Virus record (IMG/VR): IMGVR_UViG_3300003873_000091
Span: 1-26,174 of that record
Reading direction: 5' to 3' (one strand)
Length of the DNA stretch: 26,174 bases
Source of the DNA: a virus
Shown: positions 13,417 through 20,651 of the stretch, in pieces
Position numbering within the stretch: the stretch's first letter is position 1
Layout: each line of letters starts with the position of its first letter
Notes under the pieces: model-generated
The model's database searches: none
Seen by the model: the letters and a program-made list of their open reading frames with translations, nothing else
Told to the model about the DNA's origin: nothing
Translations under genes and position numbers: made by a program

Positions 13417-15249
13417 ATGAAAGAAATTATGAGACCTGACGGTGTATGGATTAATAGTGATGTTGTTGAGAAATCGTTTTTAGAAGACAATATCGTTATA
13501 GATAAAACTAATATGGAAATGAAAGAGTTTCTAGATAGACATTATAGTTCTTACTTACAACAAAATGTAATATCTAATAGATATAAAACTACTGAACATT
13601 TAACTAAGTATTATGATACTAAATTAGAGGATATATTAACTAAAGAATTTATAGAGGATAATATGCCCGAGGTTAAGATTAGTACTCCTATAATTTTAGA
13701 TGTTATAAAGAATAACAAGAAATTAATACATAGTCACGATGGTGACTGTGATGGGATAACTAGTGGTGCTATTGTTAGTAAGATGTTGAAAGGGTTATTC
13801 GATTATGATAACTTTGAAATATTCACTAGTAGTAGGAATGATGGTTATGGTGTTAATGATAAGGTTACTGAAGCTATATTAAAGTATAAAGATATAAGTT
13901 TAGTCATGACTAGTGACCATAGTAGTAGTGACAGGAAGAATCTTACTAGAATAAAAGAAGGGTTGAACTGTAAAGTAATAGCTACCGACCATCACCTTTT
14001 TGAAGAGAAGACTGCTCCTTTAAATATGGATGTTTTTGTAAATCCTCAGAGAGATACTTGTAGTAAAGACTTTAAAGATTTGAATGGAACACATGTTATA
14101 TATTATACCTTGCTACATGCTTTTCTTTCTAGCGATATTGAAGTTACTGAAGATAAGAAGAATTATTACTACTATCTTTTAATGTATGTTGGGTTAACTA
14201 TCATATCCGATTGTATGGATTTAAAGAACTATATAAATAGAAAGATAGTTATTAAGATGTTAACGATGATGAATAGTAAACATACTAAACATGATATGTT
14301 CTGGAAAGTTACTATTAATAGACTTCGTAATAGTAAAATATTTGATGAGTCTACTATAGGTTATAATGTTAGTCCTATAATAAATAGTTCTGGTAGATTA
14401 GGTATTCCTAGACTTGGTTATGAGTTAATGGTATCTGAAGATTTAGATACTACTATGAAACTTTATGACGATATTACTGAGGTTAATAAGACTAGAAAAG
14501 AGAGACAAGATGTTGCTGTTAAATCTGATAAGAACCTTAGTTATAATGATGGTAAAATCTATATAGGATTAATGGAAGGAAGTGAAGGGGTACAGGGTAT
14601 ACTTTCTAATACAGTTATGTTTAATGAGAATTATAAAGTAGCTATAATCTTTACTAGAACTAAGGTTAAGGATAAGTATATTTTACAAGGTAGTGGTAGG
14701 TCTCAAGATGAAAATTTACATCTTAAGAATATACTAGATAATATTAGTAAGAAACATGATATAATAATAACTCATGGAGGTCATCAGAAAGCTATAGGTA
14801 TAAAGATAAAAGATGATATGAAATTATTCTATAAGATACTTAAAGAAGAGATAGATAAAACTAATGTTAAGAAGATAGAGAATTTTAGAGTTAGTAGTCA
14901 TATCTATAGCGATAAGAAGCTTATACTAAACATATTCGATATGATAGATATAGGTCCGTTTGGTATAGGGTTTGAGAAGCCTAATTTTGTTAGTGACTTT
15001 TATATCGAGAGTTATAGAGTATTTAAAAGAAATAAGTATTTTGTAACATTGAAAGTTAAGTTAGATAAAACTAGTAGAAACAGTTTTACAGTATTTTATA
15101 ATGTTAAAGATAAGGACATAGAAGAATTTGATAAAGGTATTATGAACCATAAGTATATTAGATTAGTATATACTATAGGTCTTAATAGTTATAGGAACTT
15201 TAATAGTATACTATTAAACGGTATAGATATGAAATTCAAGAAGTACTAG
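13417..15249 (+). CDS. DHH-family phosphoesterase, RecJ-like nuclease
   Basis: 610 residues with AAAGGA upstream. RecJ/DHH motifs appear in order: HSHDGDCDGITS (105-116) as motif I (H-x-D-x-D-G); SDHSSSD (166-172) as motif II; TDHHLF (190-195), the DHH motif; IISDCMDL (262-269), the conserved Asp; INSSGRLG (322-329), like RecJ I-N-A-A-G-R; GSGRSQD (425-431); and THGGHQKAIG (452-461), the GGH of the DHHA1 substrate domain. These support a Mn/Mg-dependent 5'-3' single-strand exonuclease or a close relative, probably for phage recombination, repair or host DNA degradation. About 90 extra N-terminal residues precede motif I. It heads a three-gene operon, in divergent orientation to 12119-13345. 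Confidence 0.88.
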   Translation: MKEIMRPDGVWINSDVVEKSFLEDNIVIDKTNMEMKEFLDRHYSSYLQQNVISNRYKTTEHLTKYYDTKLEDILTKEFIEDNMPEVKISTPIILDVIKNNKKLIHSHDGDCDGITSGAIVSKMLKGLFDYDNFEIFTSSRNDGYGVNDKVTEAILKYKDISLVMTSDHSSSDRKNLTRIKEGLNCKVIATDHHLFEEKTAPLNMDVFVNPQRDTCSKDFKDLNGTHVIYYTLLHAFLSSDIEVTEDKKNYYYYLLMYVGLTIISDCMDLKNYINRKIVIKMLTMMNSKHTKHDMFWKVTINRLRNSKIFDESTIGYNVSPIINSSGRLGIPRLGYELMVSEDLDTTMKLYDDITEVNKTRKERQDVAVKSDKNLSYNDGKIYIGLMEGSEGVQGILSNTVMFNENYKVAIIFTRTKVKDKYILQGSGRSQDENLHLKNILDNISKKHDIIITHGGHQKAIGIKIKDDMKLFYKILKEEIDKTNVKKIENFRVSSHIYSDKKLILNIFDMIDIGPFGIGFEKPNFVSDFYIESYRVFKRNKYFVTLKVKLDKTSRNSFTVFYNVKDKDIEEFDKGIMNHKYIRLVYTIGLNSYRNFNSILLNGIDMKFKKY

Positions 15250-15280
15250 GATATTTTTTGATATATTAAAAGGAACTGAT

Positions 15281-17338
15281 ATGATAAGAGCTGGTTTAGA
15301 GAGTTTAATACACGAACAACTTAATGATTGGATTATACCTGAGTTGAATAATCTATATGTTAGTCTTGAGAAAGTCTTTGGACTATACTACGAGAAGAAA
15401 ACTATTAGTAGAAAAGATTATGAAAGAGATTTTGATAAGATTGTAAATGATTTTGAAAAGACTACTACTGAAAGGTTTGGATTTAGAGTTACCTTAAGGG
15501 CATCCACTACATTTGCTATCATGCCTATCTTTAATACTGATACATTAAAAGCTAGTGTATATAGTGTTAATAGCTTTAATAAAGATGTTAACCACAGTAT
15601 AAAACAACTTAAGACATTTAAGAAAGATTTAGTTAATGGTAATGATATAACTATAGATTTAGTTAAAGCTAAAGTATATGGTTTAAGTAAGGATACTTAC
15701 TTCCCATTATTTATACATAAACATATGATATATAGTAAAAAGTTTGACCTTACTAACTTCATTACTATTATGTTACATGAGATAGGACATGTCTTTACGC
15801 TGTTAGAGATGTTTACTAGTACTAATAAAGCTATAACTTCATTAGCTGATAACCTTATATTAAATAATGATATAGATGGTCTTATAAGTGATTTAAACAT
15901 AACGGCTGATAGAAACCTTAGCTCTAAAGATAAAGTTGTTAAAGTATACGATACTATTACTGGTGATTTAGGAAAAATACAATTAGCTAATGGTAGGGTT
16001 AGCGATAACACTGATATAGAGTTCGAGGCTGATAACTTTGTAGCTAAGTTTGGTTATGGTGGAGATTTGATTAAGACTCTTAATAAACTAGTTGGTGTTA
16101 ATGAGAATGAAAGAATAATAGTCATAATTTTTAGTCTATATTATTTAACTACAATGGCATTATTTAACTTAATACTAATTACATTTTCTATAAATCCTAT
16201 TAGTATATTCTTATTGCTAGGCATCTTTACTGTTATAGATATAGTGTCTAAGATTACTAGACTATCTAGTATTAGTGATAATAGGAACCCTTCTAATGGA
16301 GAGCATGGAGATTTTCTTACTAGATATAAGAGAAGTCGTAGTTCTATGATAGCTATGTTAAGGAACTATACTTTAGATAAGACTGAACTTAAAAGCTTGA
16401 TAAATCAGATAGATACTATAGATAAAGAAATAGCTAAGTTAGATAAGAGTTTATTTAATTCTTATTTTGGTTCTTTAATGCATGAGTCTTTAGGTGTTAA
16501 TTTAAACCTTAGAGATAAATTAGCTACACTAGTAGATAACACTATTAACAATGATTTACACTTAATGAGTGGTAAGTTTAAAGCTGGGTTAGAAGCTAAA
16601 GACTTTATGGATACTGTAGGTGTTGTTTATACAGAAGTTAAGTTTAGTGGTATGTATGATAATAGTAGATATTTTGCTAGTTTATTAAAGATTAAAAAGA
16701 ATACTGTTTTACTTAATAAAGTTTTAGCTAAGTATAATTACGAGGTAAGATATGTTAAGGATGAGAAAAGTTTAGGTGTAAAATCTAATGAAATCATTAC
16801 TATCGCATCAGGCATTAGTGGCTTTGCTATGGTGCCAAAAGTAGTTACTAAGGATACAGCGGTAGTGTCAGTTACATTAGAATCAGAAAAGGTTATATGG
16901 TTATTAGAAAACCCTTATATACATGTTTATAACATTGATGTAATTAAGGTTAATGATATTAAGTACATATATGTAATGGAGATGGAACATATTAGTATAT
17001 TAGGTATTACTAATAGGTCTGATAAAATCTTAACTAAAATATGGGATAAGCTTAATAAACACCATGAAGACTACGGTGAAAGTGATGCGAGTATATTATT
17101 AGATATTATATTAGATATAAAGTTACCTAAAGTACTACACGAACAGTTTGTTTTGTTAAAAAAGTTAGTTAACGACTTAGATATTACCCCTCAGCTAGAT
17201 TTACATGGTGGTAATATCGGTACTAATAACAGAGATGAACTAGTGCTATTAGACCCTATATTTAATCAGGTTAAAGTCGGACTTAAACAGAATAACTATG
17301 TGGAGTTGAATTTAACTAAACTTTCTGATAAGGAATAG
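15281..17338 (+). CDS. Metallopeptidase-membrane-kinase-like fusion protein
   Basis: 685 residues with AAAAGGA upstream. Three parts are visible. (1) A zinc metallopeptidase-like domain: IMLHEIGHVF with HExxH at 166-170, and EFEADNFVAKFG with Glu249 as probable third ligand, the E-A-D-x-x-A pattern of M48 peptidases. (2) Two hydrophobic segments, about 279-300 and 306-322, placing both ends on the same side of a membrane, then RNPSNGEHGDFLTRYKR, which recalls the M48 H-P-x-x-x-x-R region, and a helical linker. (3) A C-terminal region with the eukaryotic-like kinase/aminoglycoside-phosphotransferase catalytic pattern: VMEMEHI as hinge, LDLHGGNIG (639-647; Asp640, Asn645) and LVLLDPI (654-660; Asp658). 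A classic Lys in the N-lobe is not certain. Neither activity is proven. It could cleave and phosphorylate membrane-associated host targets, which is inference. Confidence 0.75.
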   Translation: MIRAGLESLIHEQLNDWIIPELNNLYVSLEKVFGLYYEKKTISRKDYERDFDKIVNDFEKTTTERFGFRVTLRASTTFAIMPIFNTDTLKASVYSVNSFNKDVNHSIKQLKTFKKDLVNGNDITIDLVKAKVYGLSKDTYFPLFIHKHMIYSKKFDLTNFITIMLHEIGHVFTLLEMFTSTNKAITSLADNLILNNDIDGLISDLNITADRNLSSKDKVVKVYDTITGDLGKIQLANGRVSDNTDIEFEADNFVAKFGYGGDLIKTLNKLVGVNENERIIVIIFSLYYLTTMALFNLILITFSINPISIFLLLGIFTVIDIVSKITRLSSISDNRNPSNGEHGDFLTRYKRSRSSMIAMLRNYTLDKTELKSLINQIDTIDKEIAKLDKSLFNSYFGSLMHESLGVNLNLRDKLATLVDNTINNDLHLMSGKFKAGLEAKDFMDTVGVVYTEVKFSGMYDNSRYFASLLKIKKNTVLLNKVLAKYNYEVRYVKDEKSLGVKSNEIITIASGISGFAMVPKVVTKDTAVVSVTLESEKVIWLLENPYIHVYNIDVIKVNDIKYIYVMEMEHISILGITNRSDKILTKIWDKLNKHHEDYGESDASILLDIILDIKLPKVLHEQFVLLKKLVNDLDITPQLDLHGGNIGTNNRDELVLLDPIFNQVKVGLKQNNYVELNLTKLSDKE

Positions 17339-17340
17339 CT

Positions 17341-17619
17341 ATGGAAAACGTTGACACTAACTTTGATTGGAATAGGTCTGTAAAATTTGGTAAAGAACTA
17401 GTTGATAAGCTTAATAAGGATTATAGAACACCTTATACATTTAAACTAGTGAAAGCTAAGTACGGTATATATCATAGTCTAGAGGTACATCTAAGTAAAG
17501 AAAACCTTTTCTTAGTAGCTAGCGAGGTTAAGATAATCTTTGGTAGCGGTACTAGGATAAAAACTTACTTTAGTACTATAGATAAAGTATATGAATTAAT
17601 AACTAACAAACTCACATAA
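17341..17619 (+). CDS. Unknown small protein (92 aa)
   Basis: Begins 2 bases after the stop of the fusion protein, with AAGGA inside the end of that gene, so it is coupled to it. 92 residues: a helical N-terminus (SVKFGKELVDKLNKDY) and a predicted alpha-beta layout resembling small adaptor domains. No motif is recognised. The linkage suggests a partner or regulator of the peptidase-kinase protein. Its stop codon lies inside the terminator hairpin. Confidence 0.7.
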   Translation: MENVDTNFDWNRSVKFGKELVDKLNKDYRTPYTFKLVKAKYGIYHSLEVHLSKENLFLVASEVKIIFGSGTRIKTYFSTIDKVYELITNKLT

Positions 17620-17637
17620 GATTAATTTCTTATGTGA
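17612..17637 (+). terminator. Terminator of the DHH operon
   Basis: 9-bp perfect stem TCACATAAG / CTTATGTGA with an 8-base loop ATTAATTT. The stop codon (17617-17619) is in the 5' arm. The T-tract is weak (CCAATTATTTT). Confidence 0.65.
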
Positions 17638-17655
17638 ATTCCAATTATTTTCACT

Positions 17656-17682
17656 TATATATAGTTAATATGTAAATAAACA
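17656..17682 (+). promoter_or_regulatory. Phage promoter motif, copy 5
   Basis: TATATATAGTTAATATG followed by TAAATAAACA, a full-length copy. It lies 67 bp before the 46-codon ORF, so unlike most copies it would give a real 5' leader, one filled with small hairpins. Confidence 0.75.
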
Positions 17683-17749
17683 TGTGCTACATAGCAATCG
17701 TACTTTAAGGTACAACCGTCTCATAACGGTAATCTCTAAAGGAGAAATT

Positions 17750-17890
17750 ATGAAAACTAAATTAACTAAAAAAGAGTCATTTGATTTAAAATATCAAATG
17801 ACAACTTTAAGAATATCTATCGCTAAATTAGCGATAGAAATGGATCACCTTACTTATCAAAAGTGGGGGTATCTAATTAGCTATAATTAG
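17750..17890 (+). CDS. Small unknown protein in a hairpin-rich transcript (46 aa)
   Basis: The ATG at 17750 has a strong AAAGGAG ribosome-binding site 6 bases upstream. 46 residues, beginning MKTKLTKKESFDLK and ending GYLISYN; basic N-terminus, then an amphipathic helix (TLRISIAKLAIEM, about 19-31). The frame has a longer N-terminal extension with no credible start, so this ATG is preferred. Three perfect inverted repeats run through the coding sequence, so codons may be constrained by RNA structure. No function can be assigned. Confidence 0.55.
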   Translation: MKTKLTKKESFDLKYQMTTLRISIAKLAIEMDHLTYQKWGYLISYN

Positions 17891-17896
17891 TTTAAT

Positions 17897-17919
17897 GAAT
17901 AAGGTTAAAATCCTTATTC
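17897..17919 (+). terminator. Terminator after the small hairpin-rich unit
   Basis: 8-bp perfect stem GAATAAGG / CCTTATTC with a 7-base loop, followed by TTATTTTTTT: a conventional intrinsic terminator. Confidence 0.85.
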
Positions 17920-18007
17920 TTATTTTTTTATTAAATTTTATTTAGTTACTTATTATATGAAAAAGTTATTAATTTCTTTTTGGTTAAATATGTGAGAGGT
18001 TTCATTT

Positions 18008-18253
18008 TGGGCTAACCAAGCACTGACTTGTACAGAAATGTATAGACGAGAGCTTTGAGCTGCAGAATAAACCCAGTGAATTTATTATTCGCGACTTTTT
18101 CACATTTCCCACTCGGTTTGCTACGTGCTTCTTAACGGGAGTGCGTGGTCGACTACGGGACCGAACCCAGGTTAGCTAGCTTGGAAAAAAGAAGTAGCAG
18201 TTGGCTTAAATACCCCTAGCTGGAGGCGAGAGTCGTGAGGTTCACTCACGACT
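18008..18253 (+). ncRNA. Candidate structured non-coding RNA in a GC-richer block
   Basis: About 245 bp with clearly higher G+C than its surroundings, no ORF, and many possible helices. GCTAACC (18011-18017) pairs at long range with GGTTAGC (18170-18176), with an overlapping alternative CCAAGC/GCTTGG (18016-18021/18179-18184). TTGTACA-GAAA-TGTATAG has a GNRA tetraloop (18028-18045). GGTTTG/CGAACC (18115-18120/18162-18167) encloses CTACGTGC/GTGCGTGG (18121-18128/18141-18148, with wobbles). CAGTTGG pairs with CTAGCTG further on. The block ends in a 9-bp hairpin AGTCGTGAG-GTTCA-CTCACGACT (18231-18253). I could not match it to tRNA, tmRNA, RNase P, 6S or a group I core. The strand is assumed from neighbouring genes; the helices exist on both. 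Confidence 0.55.
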
Positions 18254-18762
18254 AAAAAATATATTAAAGAGTATTAAAATAATTAAAGATATTATAATAA
18301 TAGAGATACTATAGTTACATATATAACACTATACACTATAGCTATATACTTAAGCTATAAGTACTAACCTATATAAGTCTTAAGAGTTTTGATTTTGACG
18401 ATATGTTTTTTTTTACATAACATAACACTTTTTTTTTTAGTATGTACTATATGCCTTATGGTGTATAGTATATATGTTGTTATGTTCTATAATACTTTTT
18501 ATAGTATGTACTACATGTTCTTATGTGTTATACATCTCTTATATACTTATTCTTTTATAAGTAACTATAGTTAGATGGGAAAATTATAATCTGTAATAAT
18601 AGTGTTAATGTGTTAGTAGTGTATACATATGATGTTTTTTATATATTATTGTATTTTAATAAGTTATATAGATTAGCTATATGAAGTTAATTGTTAAATG
18701 TGAATAATGATATAGGTTTATAAAGATATTGTCTTTAAAGTGATTTAAAACTCTTTTTAAGC
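18254..18762. other. Very AT-rich non-coding stretch with short repeats
   Basis: About 500 bp of nearly pure A+T with T-runs (18405-18414, 18429-18438) and short inverted repeats (ACTATAG, CTATAG, ACTTAAGCTATAAGT). Two copies of the palindrome-like TAGTATGTACTA (18438-18449 and 18502-18513) each continue into a similar ATG..TTATG tail, 64 bp apart. The only ORF, a 61-codon frame at 18389-18574, starts at TTG without a ribosome-binding site and is low-complexity. Possible origin, promoter or spacer; nothing decides. Confidence 0.5.
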
Positions 18763-18788
18763 ATATATAATTAATATGTAGATAAACA
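18763..18788 (+). promoter_or_regulatory. Phage promoter motif, copy 6
   Basis: ATATATAATTAATATG followed by TAGATAAACA (one change). It lies 89 bp before the first ATG of the next gene. Confidence 0.7.
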
Positions 18789-18877
18789 TGTTGTTGTAGA
18801 ATAGTTTTATTGTTAAGGATATTTTTAAAGGTGAAGTTAATATACTTGGATGTGAGGTTACTAGTTTTAGTTTAGAT

Positions 18878-19441
18878 ATGGATTTTAGTCATATATCTAT
18901 AGTAAATAGTAATGTTATAGATTATGTTATGGAGAAGAAACGTTTTGATAAGAAACTGGGTAGAAGAGATATACTTAATAAAGGTAAAGAGTTTGGTTTA
19001 GTTATAGGTAATGTTGATAAGTATAAAGTTGGTGATATTATAAAACCTTATTTAGAAGATAGTGTTAGAAAGGTTTTAGAAGGTGTTACTAGAGGGAATG
19101 TTAGGAAAGTTAGATGTAGTAGAAGTAAGAGTGAGGTTAGTTTACTAGACTTAGAAGAGTTCTTTATAGAGGATGATAATGGTCTTTATTACTGTGATGT
19201 TGATATAACTAGTGATATGTTAGATGAAGATAACACTATAGAGATAGTTACTAAAGATGTTAGTAAACATACTACAACTAGTGTTATGTATTTTAAAGTA
19301 TTGATATGTACATTTGACGATGATTTAAAATTAATTAAAACTGAAGTATATGGCGGCGATACTGATTATTTAAAACAATCTTGCTTTAACACATATATAG
19401 GTAGAGTTGAGGATGACAAGTTAGTATTAATAAAAGATTAA
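18878..19441 (+). CDS. Unknown phage protein with uncertain start (187 aa)
   Basis: The first in-frame ATG (18878) lacks a ribosome-binding site, and the frame is open and protein-like upstream to a TAG at 18798-18800 (it would read DIFKGEVNILGCEVTSFSLD before the Met). AAGGAT (18815-18820) and AAAGGTG (18828-18834) lie inside that extension, so translation may begin at a non-ATG codon such as ATA or ATT. The protein is rich in Asp, Lys and Val with short alternating hydrophobic strands, probably a beta-rich structural or binding domain; no family is recognised. It lies directly upstream of the tubulin but in a separate promoter unit. Confidence 0.7.
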   Translation: MDFSHISIVNSNVIDYVMEKKRFDKKLGRRDILNKGKEFGLVIGNVDKYKVGDIIKPYLEDSVRKVLEGVTRGNVRKVRCSRSKSEVSLLDLEEFFIEDDNGLYYCDVDITSDMLDEDNTIEIVTKDVSKHTTTSVMYFKVLICTFDDDLKLIKTEVYGGDTDYLKQSCFNTYIGRVEDDKLVLIKD

Positions 19442-19484
19442 GATTACTCTAAATAGTTTTAAATGAAACCTAACATATGACAAG

Positions 19485-19509
19485 TATATATTGTTAATAT
19501 GTAAACAAA
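19485..19509 (+). promoter_or_regulatory. Phage promoter motif, copy 7 (tubulin gene)
   Basis: TATATATTGTTAATATG followed by TAAACAAA, 19 bp before the start of the PhuZ-like gene, with AAAAGGA between. The downstream half is slightly divergent. Confidence 0.7.
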
Positions 19510-19528
19510 ATACAAAAGGAAACAAAAC

Positions 19529-20581
19529 ATGAAAGATAGAAATAAAGGACACTTAACAATTATAGGTCTTGGTGGTGCTGGGATTAAATCTGGTATAAAT
19601 GCTTATGAGACTATAGTTGATAATAAAGAGGCTTGTAGTGATATTGATATTAGACTTGTTGATACTACTGACAAAACTGTTATAGCATTTCCAGAGTATG
19701 TTGATAAGTTCTATAAAATAACTAGTAATAGAAGTTCTGGTGAAATAGATGGTTCTGGTGGGGAGAAAAGAAATCTTGAGGTTGTTAAAGATATAACTGA
19801 GAATATGAAAGATTATCTAGATAATGGTAAGTTCAAGAATAATAAGAATAATTATTATGTAATACTAGCATCTGTCTCAGGTGGTTCTGGTAGTACCGCA
19901 TCGGCTATACTACTAAGCCTTATGTTAAGTAAAGGTTATAATGTTATAGTTGTTGCTATAGGTGATACTAGTAGTTACCATAATCTTAAGAATACTTTTG
20001 GCGGACTAGCTAGCTTACAGAACATCGCTATCAAGACTAAGACTGCTGTAAGTGTTGTTTACTATAACAATACTGTTGATGGTAATACTAGTCTTGTTAA
20101 TGAGATAGATGTAAATAGTAAGATAAGTAAGATGTTAACTGTTATAAGTGTATTCATATCTGGTAAAGTTCTTAATATTGATAACCAAGATTATATCAAC
20201 TTCTTTAAACCAACTAACTATAAGACATTTACTGTTGATGCTGGTATATATGAATTAGTAGTATTTAAAGGTAATCTTGATGACCAGAATGCTTTAATAT
20301 CTAGAACTCTTCTGAAAGATGCTAAAGATGAATATAAGGTTGGTGTCGATTTAAGAAATAAGAAAGATGGTATTGCTACTAAAGAGATATGTGACTTAAT
20401 AGAAACATTCCCTTTACACTTAGTTATCAGAAAGAATGTGTTAACTGTAACTGCTAATGAACTCAATAAGAGACTAAAGGAATTGGATAGTTTAAACCAA
20501 TCTGATTATGTAGAATTTGAGGGTATTGACGATACTGTAACCGTGGACGATGATGACGATGATTTAGGGTTAATTTTATAA
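19529..20581 (+). CDS. phuZ: PhuZ-like phage tubulin (tubulin/FtsZ GTPase)
   Basis: 350 residues with AAAAGGA upstream. Tubulin/FtsZ features in order: IIGLGGAGIKSG (11-22), the T1 nucleotide loop; LVDTTDKTV (43-51), close to the F-D-T-C-D-K segment I recall from phage PhuZ; SGGSGSTAS (117-125), the T4 glycine-rich signature (G-G-G-T-G-S-G in tubulins); then IGDTSS and NTFGGLASLQNIA, and near 215-230 NIDNQDYINFF, a plausible T7 loop with the Asp residues that activate GTP hydrolysis in the next subunit. The C-terminus is an acidic tail (DDDDDD then LGLIL), as in PhuZ, where the tail drives filament assembly. PhuZ filaments position and rotate the phage nucleus and move capsids in jumbo phages. 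It is transcribed alone from its own promoter and terminator. Confidence 0.88.
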   Translation: MKDRNKGHLTIIGLGGAGIKSGINAYETIVDNKEACSDIDIRLVDTTDKTVIAFPEYVDKFYKITSNRSSGEIDGSGGEKRNLEVVKDITENMKDYLDNGKFKNNKNNYYVILASVSGGSGSTASAILLSLMLSKGYNVIVVAIGDTSSYHNLKNTFGGLASLQNIAIKTKTAVSVVYYNNTVDGNTSLVNEIDVNSKISKMLTVISVFISGKVLNIDNQDYINFFKPTNYKTFTVDAGIYELVVFKGNLDDQNALISRTLLKDAKDEYKVGVDLRNKKDGIATKEICDLIETFPLHLVIRKNVLTVTANELNKRLKELDSLNQSDYVEFEGIDDTVTVDDDDDDLGLIL

Positions 20582-20582
20582 T

Positions 20583-20610
20583 GTAATATAGGGAATATCC
20601 CCTATATTAC
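20583..20610 (+). terminator. Terminator of the PhuZ-like gene
   Basis: 11-bp perfect stem GTAATATAGGG / CCCTATATTAC with a 6-base loop, then TTATTTTTT. It starts 2 bases after the stop codon. Confidence 0.88.
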
Positions 20611-20623
20611 TTATTTTTTAGTC

Positions 20624-20640
20624 AGTTTAATTAATATGCA
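20624..20640 (+). promoter_or_regulatory. Phage promoter motif, copy 8 (short form)
   Basis: AGTTTAATTAATATGCA, with only the TAATTAATATG core present; the sequence then runs straight into GGAGGG and the ATG at 20652, 11 bp away. It suggests that the upstream half is the essential part of the element. Confidence 0.55.
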
Positions 20641-20651
20641 TGGAGGGATAT

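Larger units (their letters stand above)
17685..17919 (+). ncRNA. Hairpin-rich transcript around a small ORF (candidate structured or regulatory RNA)
   Basis: Successive inverted repeats fill the segment after promoter copy 5. Two are weak: TGCT/AGCA (17685-17696) and GTAC/GTAC (17700-17713). The rest are firmer: ACCGT/ACGGT (17715-17730); a 10-bp stem GTCATTTGAT/ATCAAATGAC (17776-17802); CTATCGCT/AGCGATAG (17817-17837); CTAATTA/TAATTAG with a GCTA loop (17873-17890); and the terminator stem at 17897-17919. Three of them lie inside the 46-codon ORF. This density is not seen in neighbouring genes. The unit may be an RNA with regulatory function, a coding gene under structural control, or both. 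Confidence 0.45.

Noticed and set aside
15697-16011. 104-codon ORF antisense to the peptidase-kinase gene
   Set aside because: Complementary shadow of a well-supported gene with no ribosome-binding site; AT-rich coding DNA here produces many such frames (also 700-906, 4377-4574, 9778-10020, 10248-10451, 20218-20466, 21745-21987, 24000-24257, 24511-24816).
17685-17919. CRISPR-like array
   Set aside because: The repeats are different inverted repeats, not direct repeats with regular spacers.
18120-18184. Possible tRNA or tmRNA in the GC-rich block
   Set aside because: The T-arm-like GGTTCGGTCC on the minus strand lacks the usual T-loop adenine, and I could not build acceptor, D and anticodon arms on either strand; no CCA-like end or tag peptide is seen.
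18008-18253. Second group I intron in the GC-rich block
   Set aside because: Despite the AGTCGTGAGG match to the terL intron P2, no P/Q/R/S elements are present and no gene is interrupted.
18389-18574. 61-codon hydrophobic ORF in the AT-rich spacer
   Set aside because: It starts at TTG without a ribosome-binding site, is composed of low-complexity Tyr/Phe/Leu/Met codons expected from T-rich DNA, and overlaps repeats.
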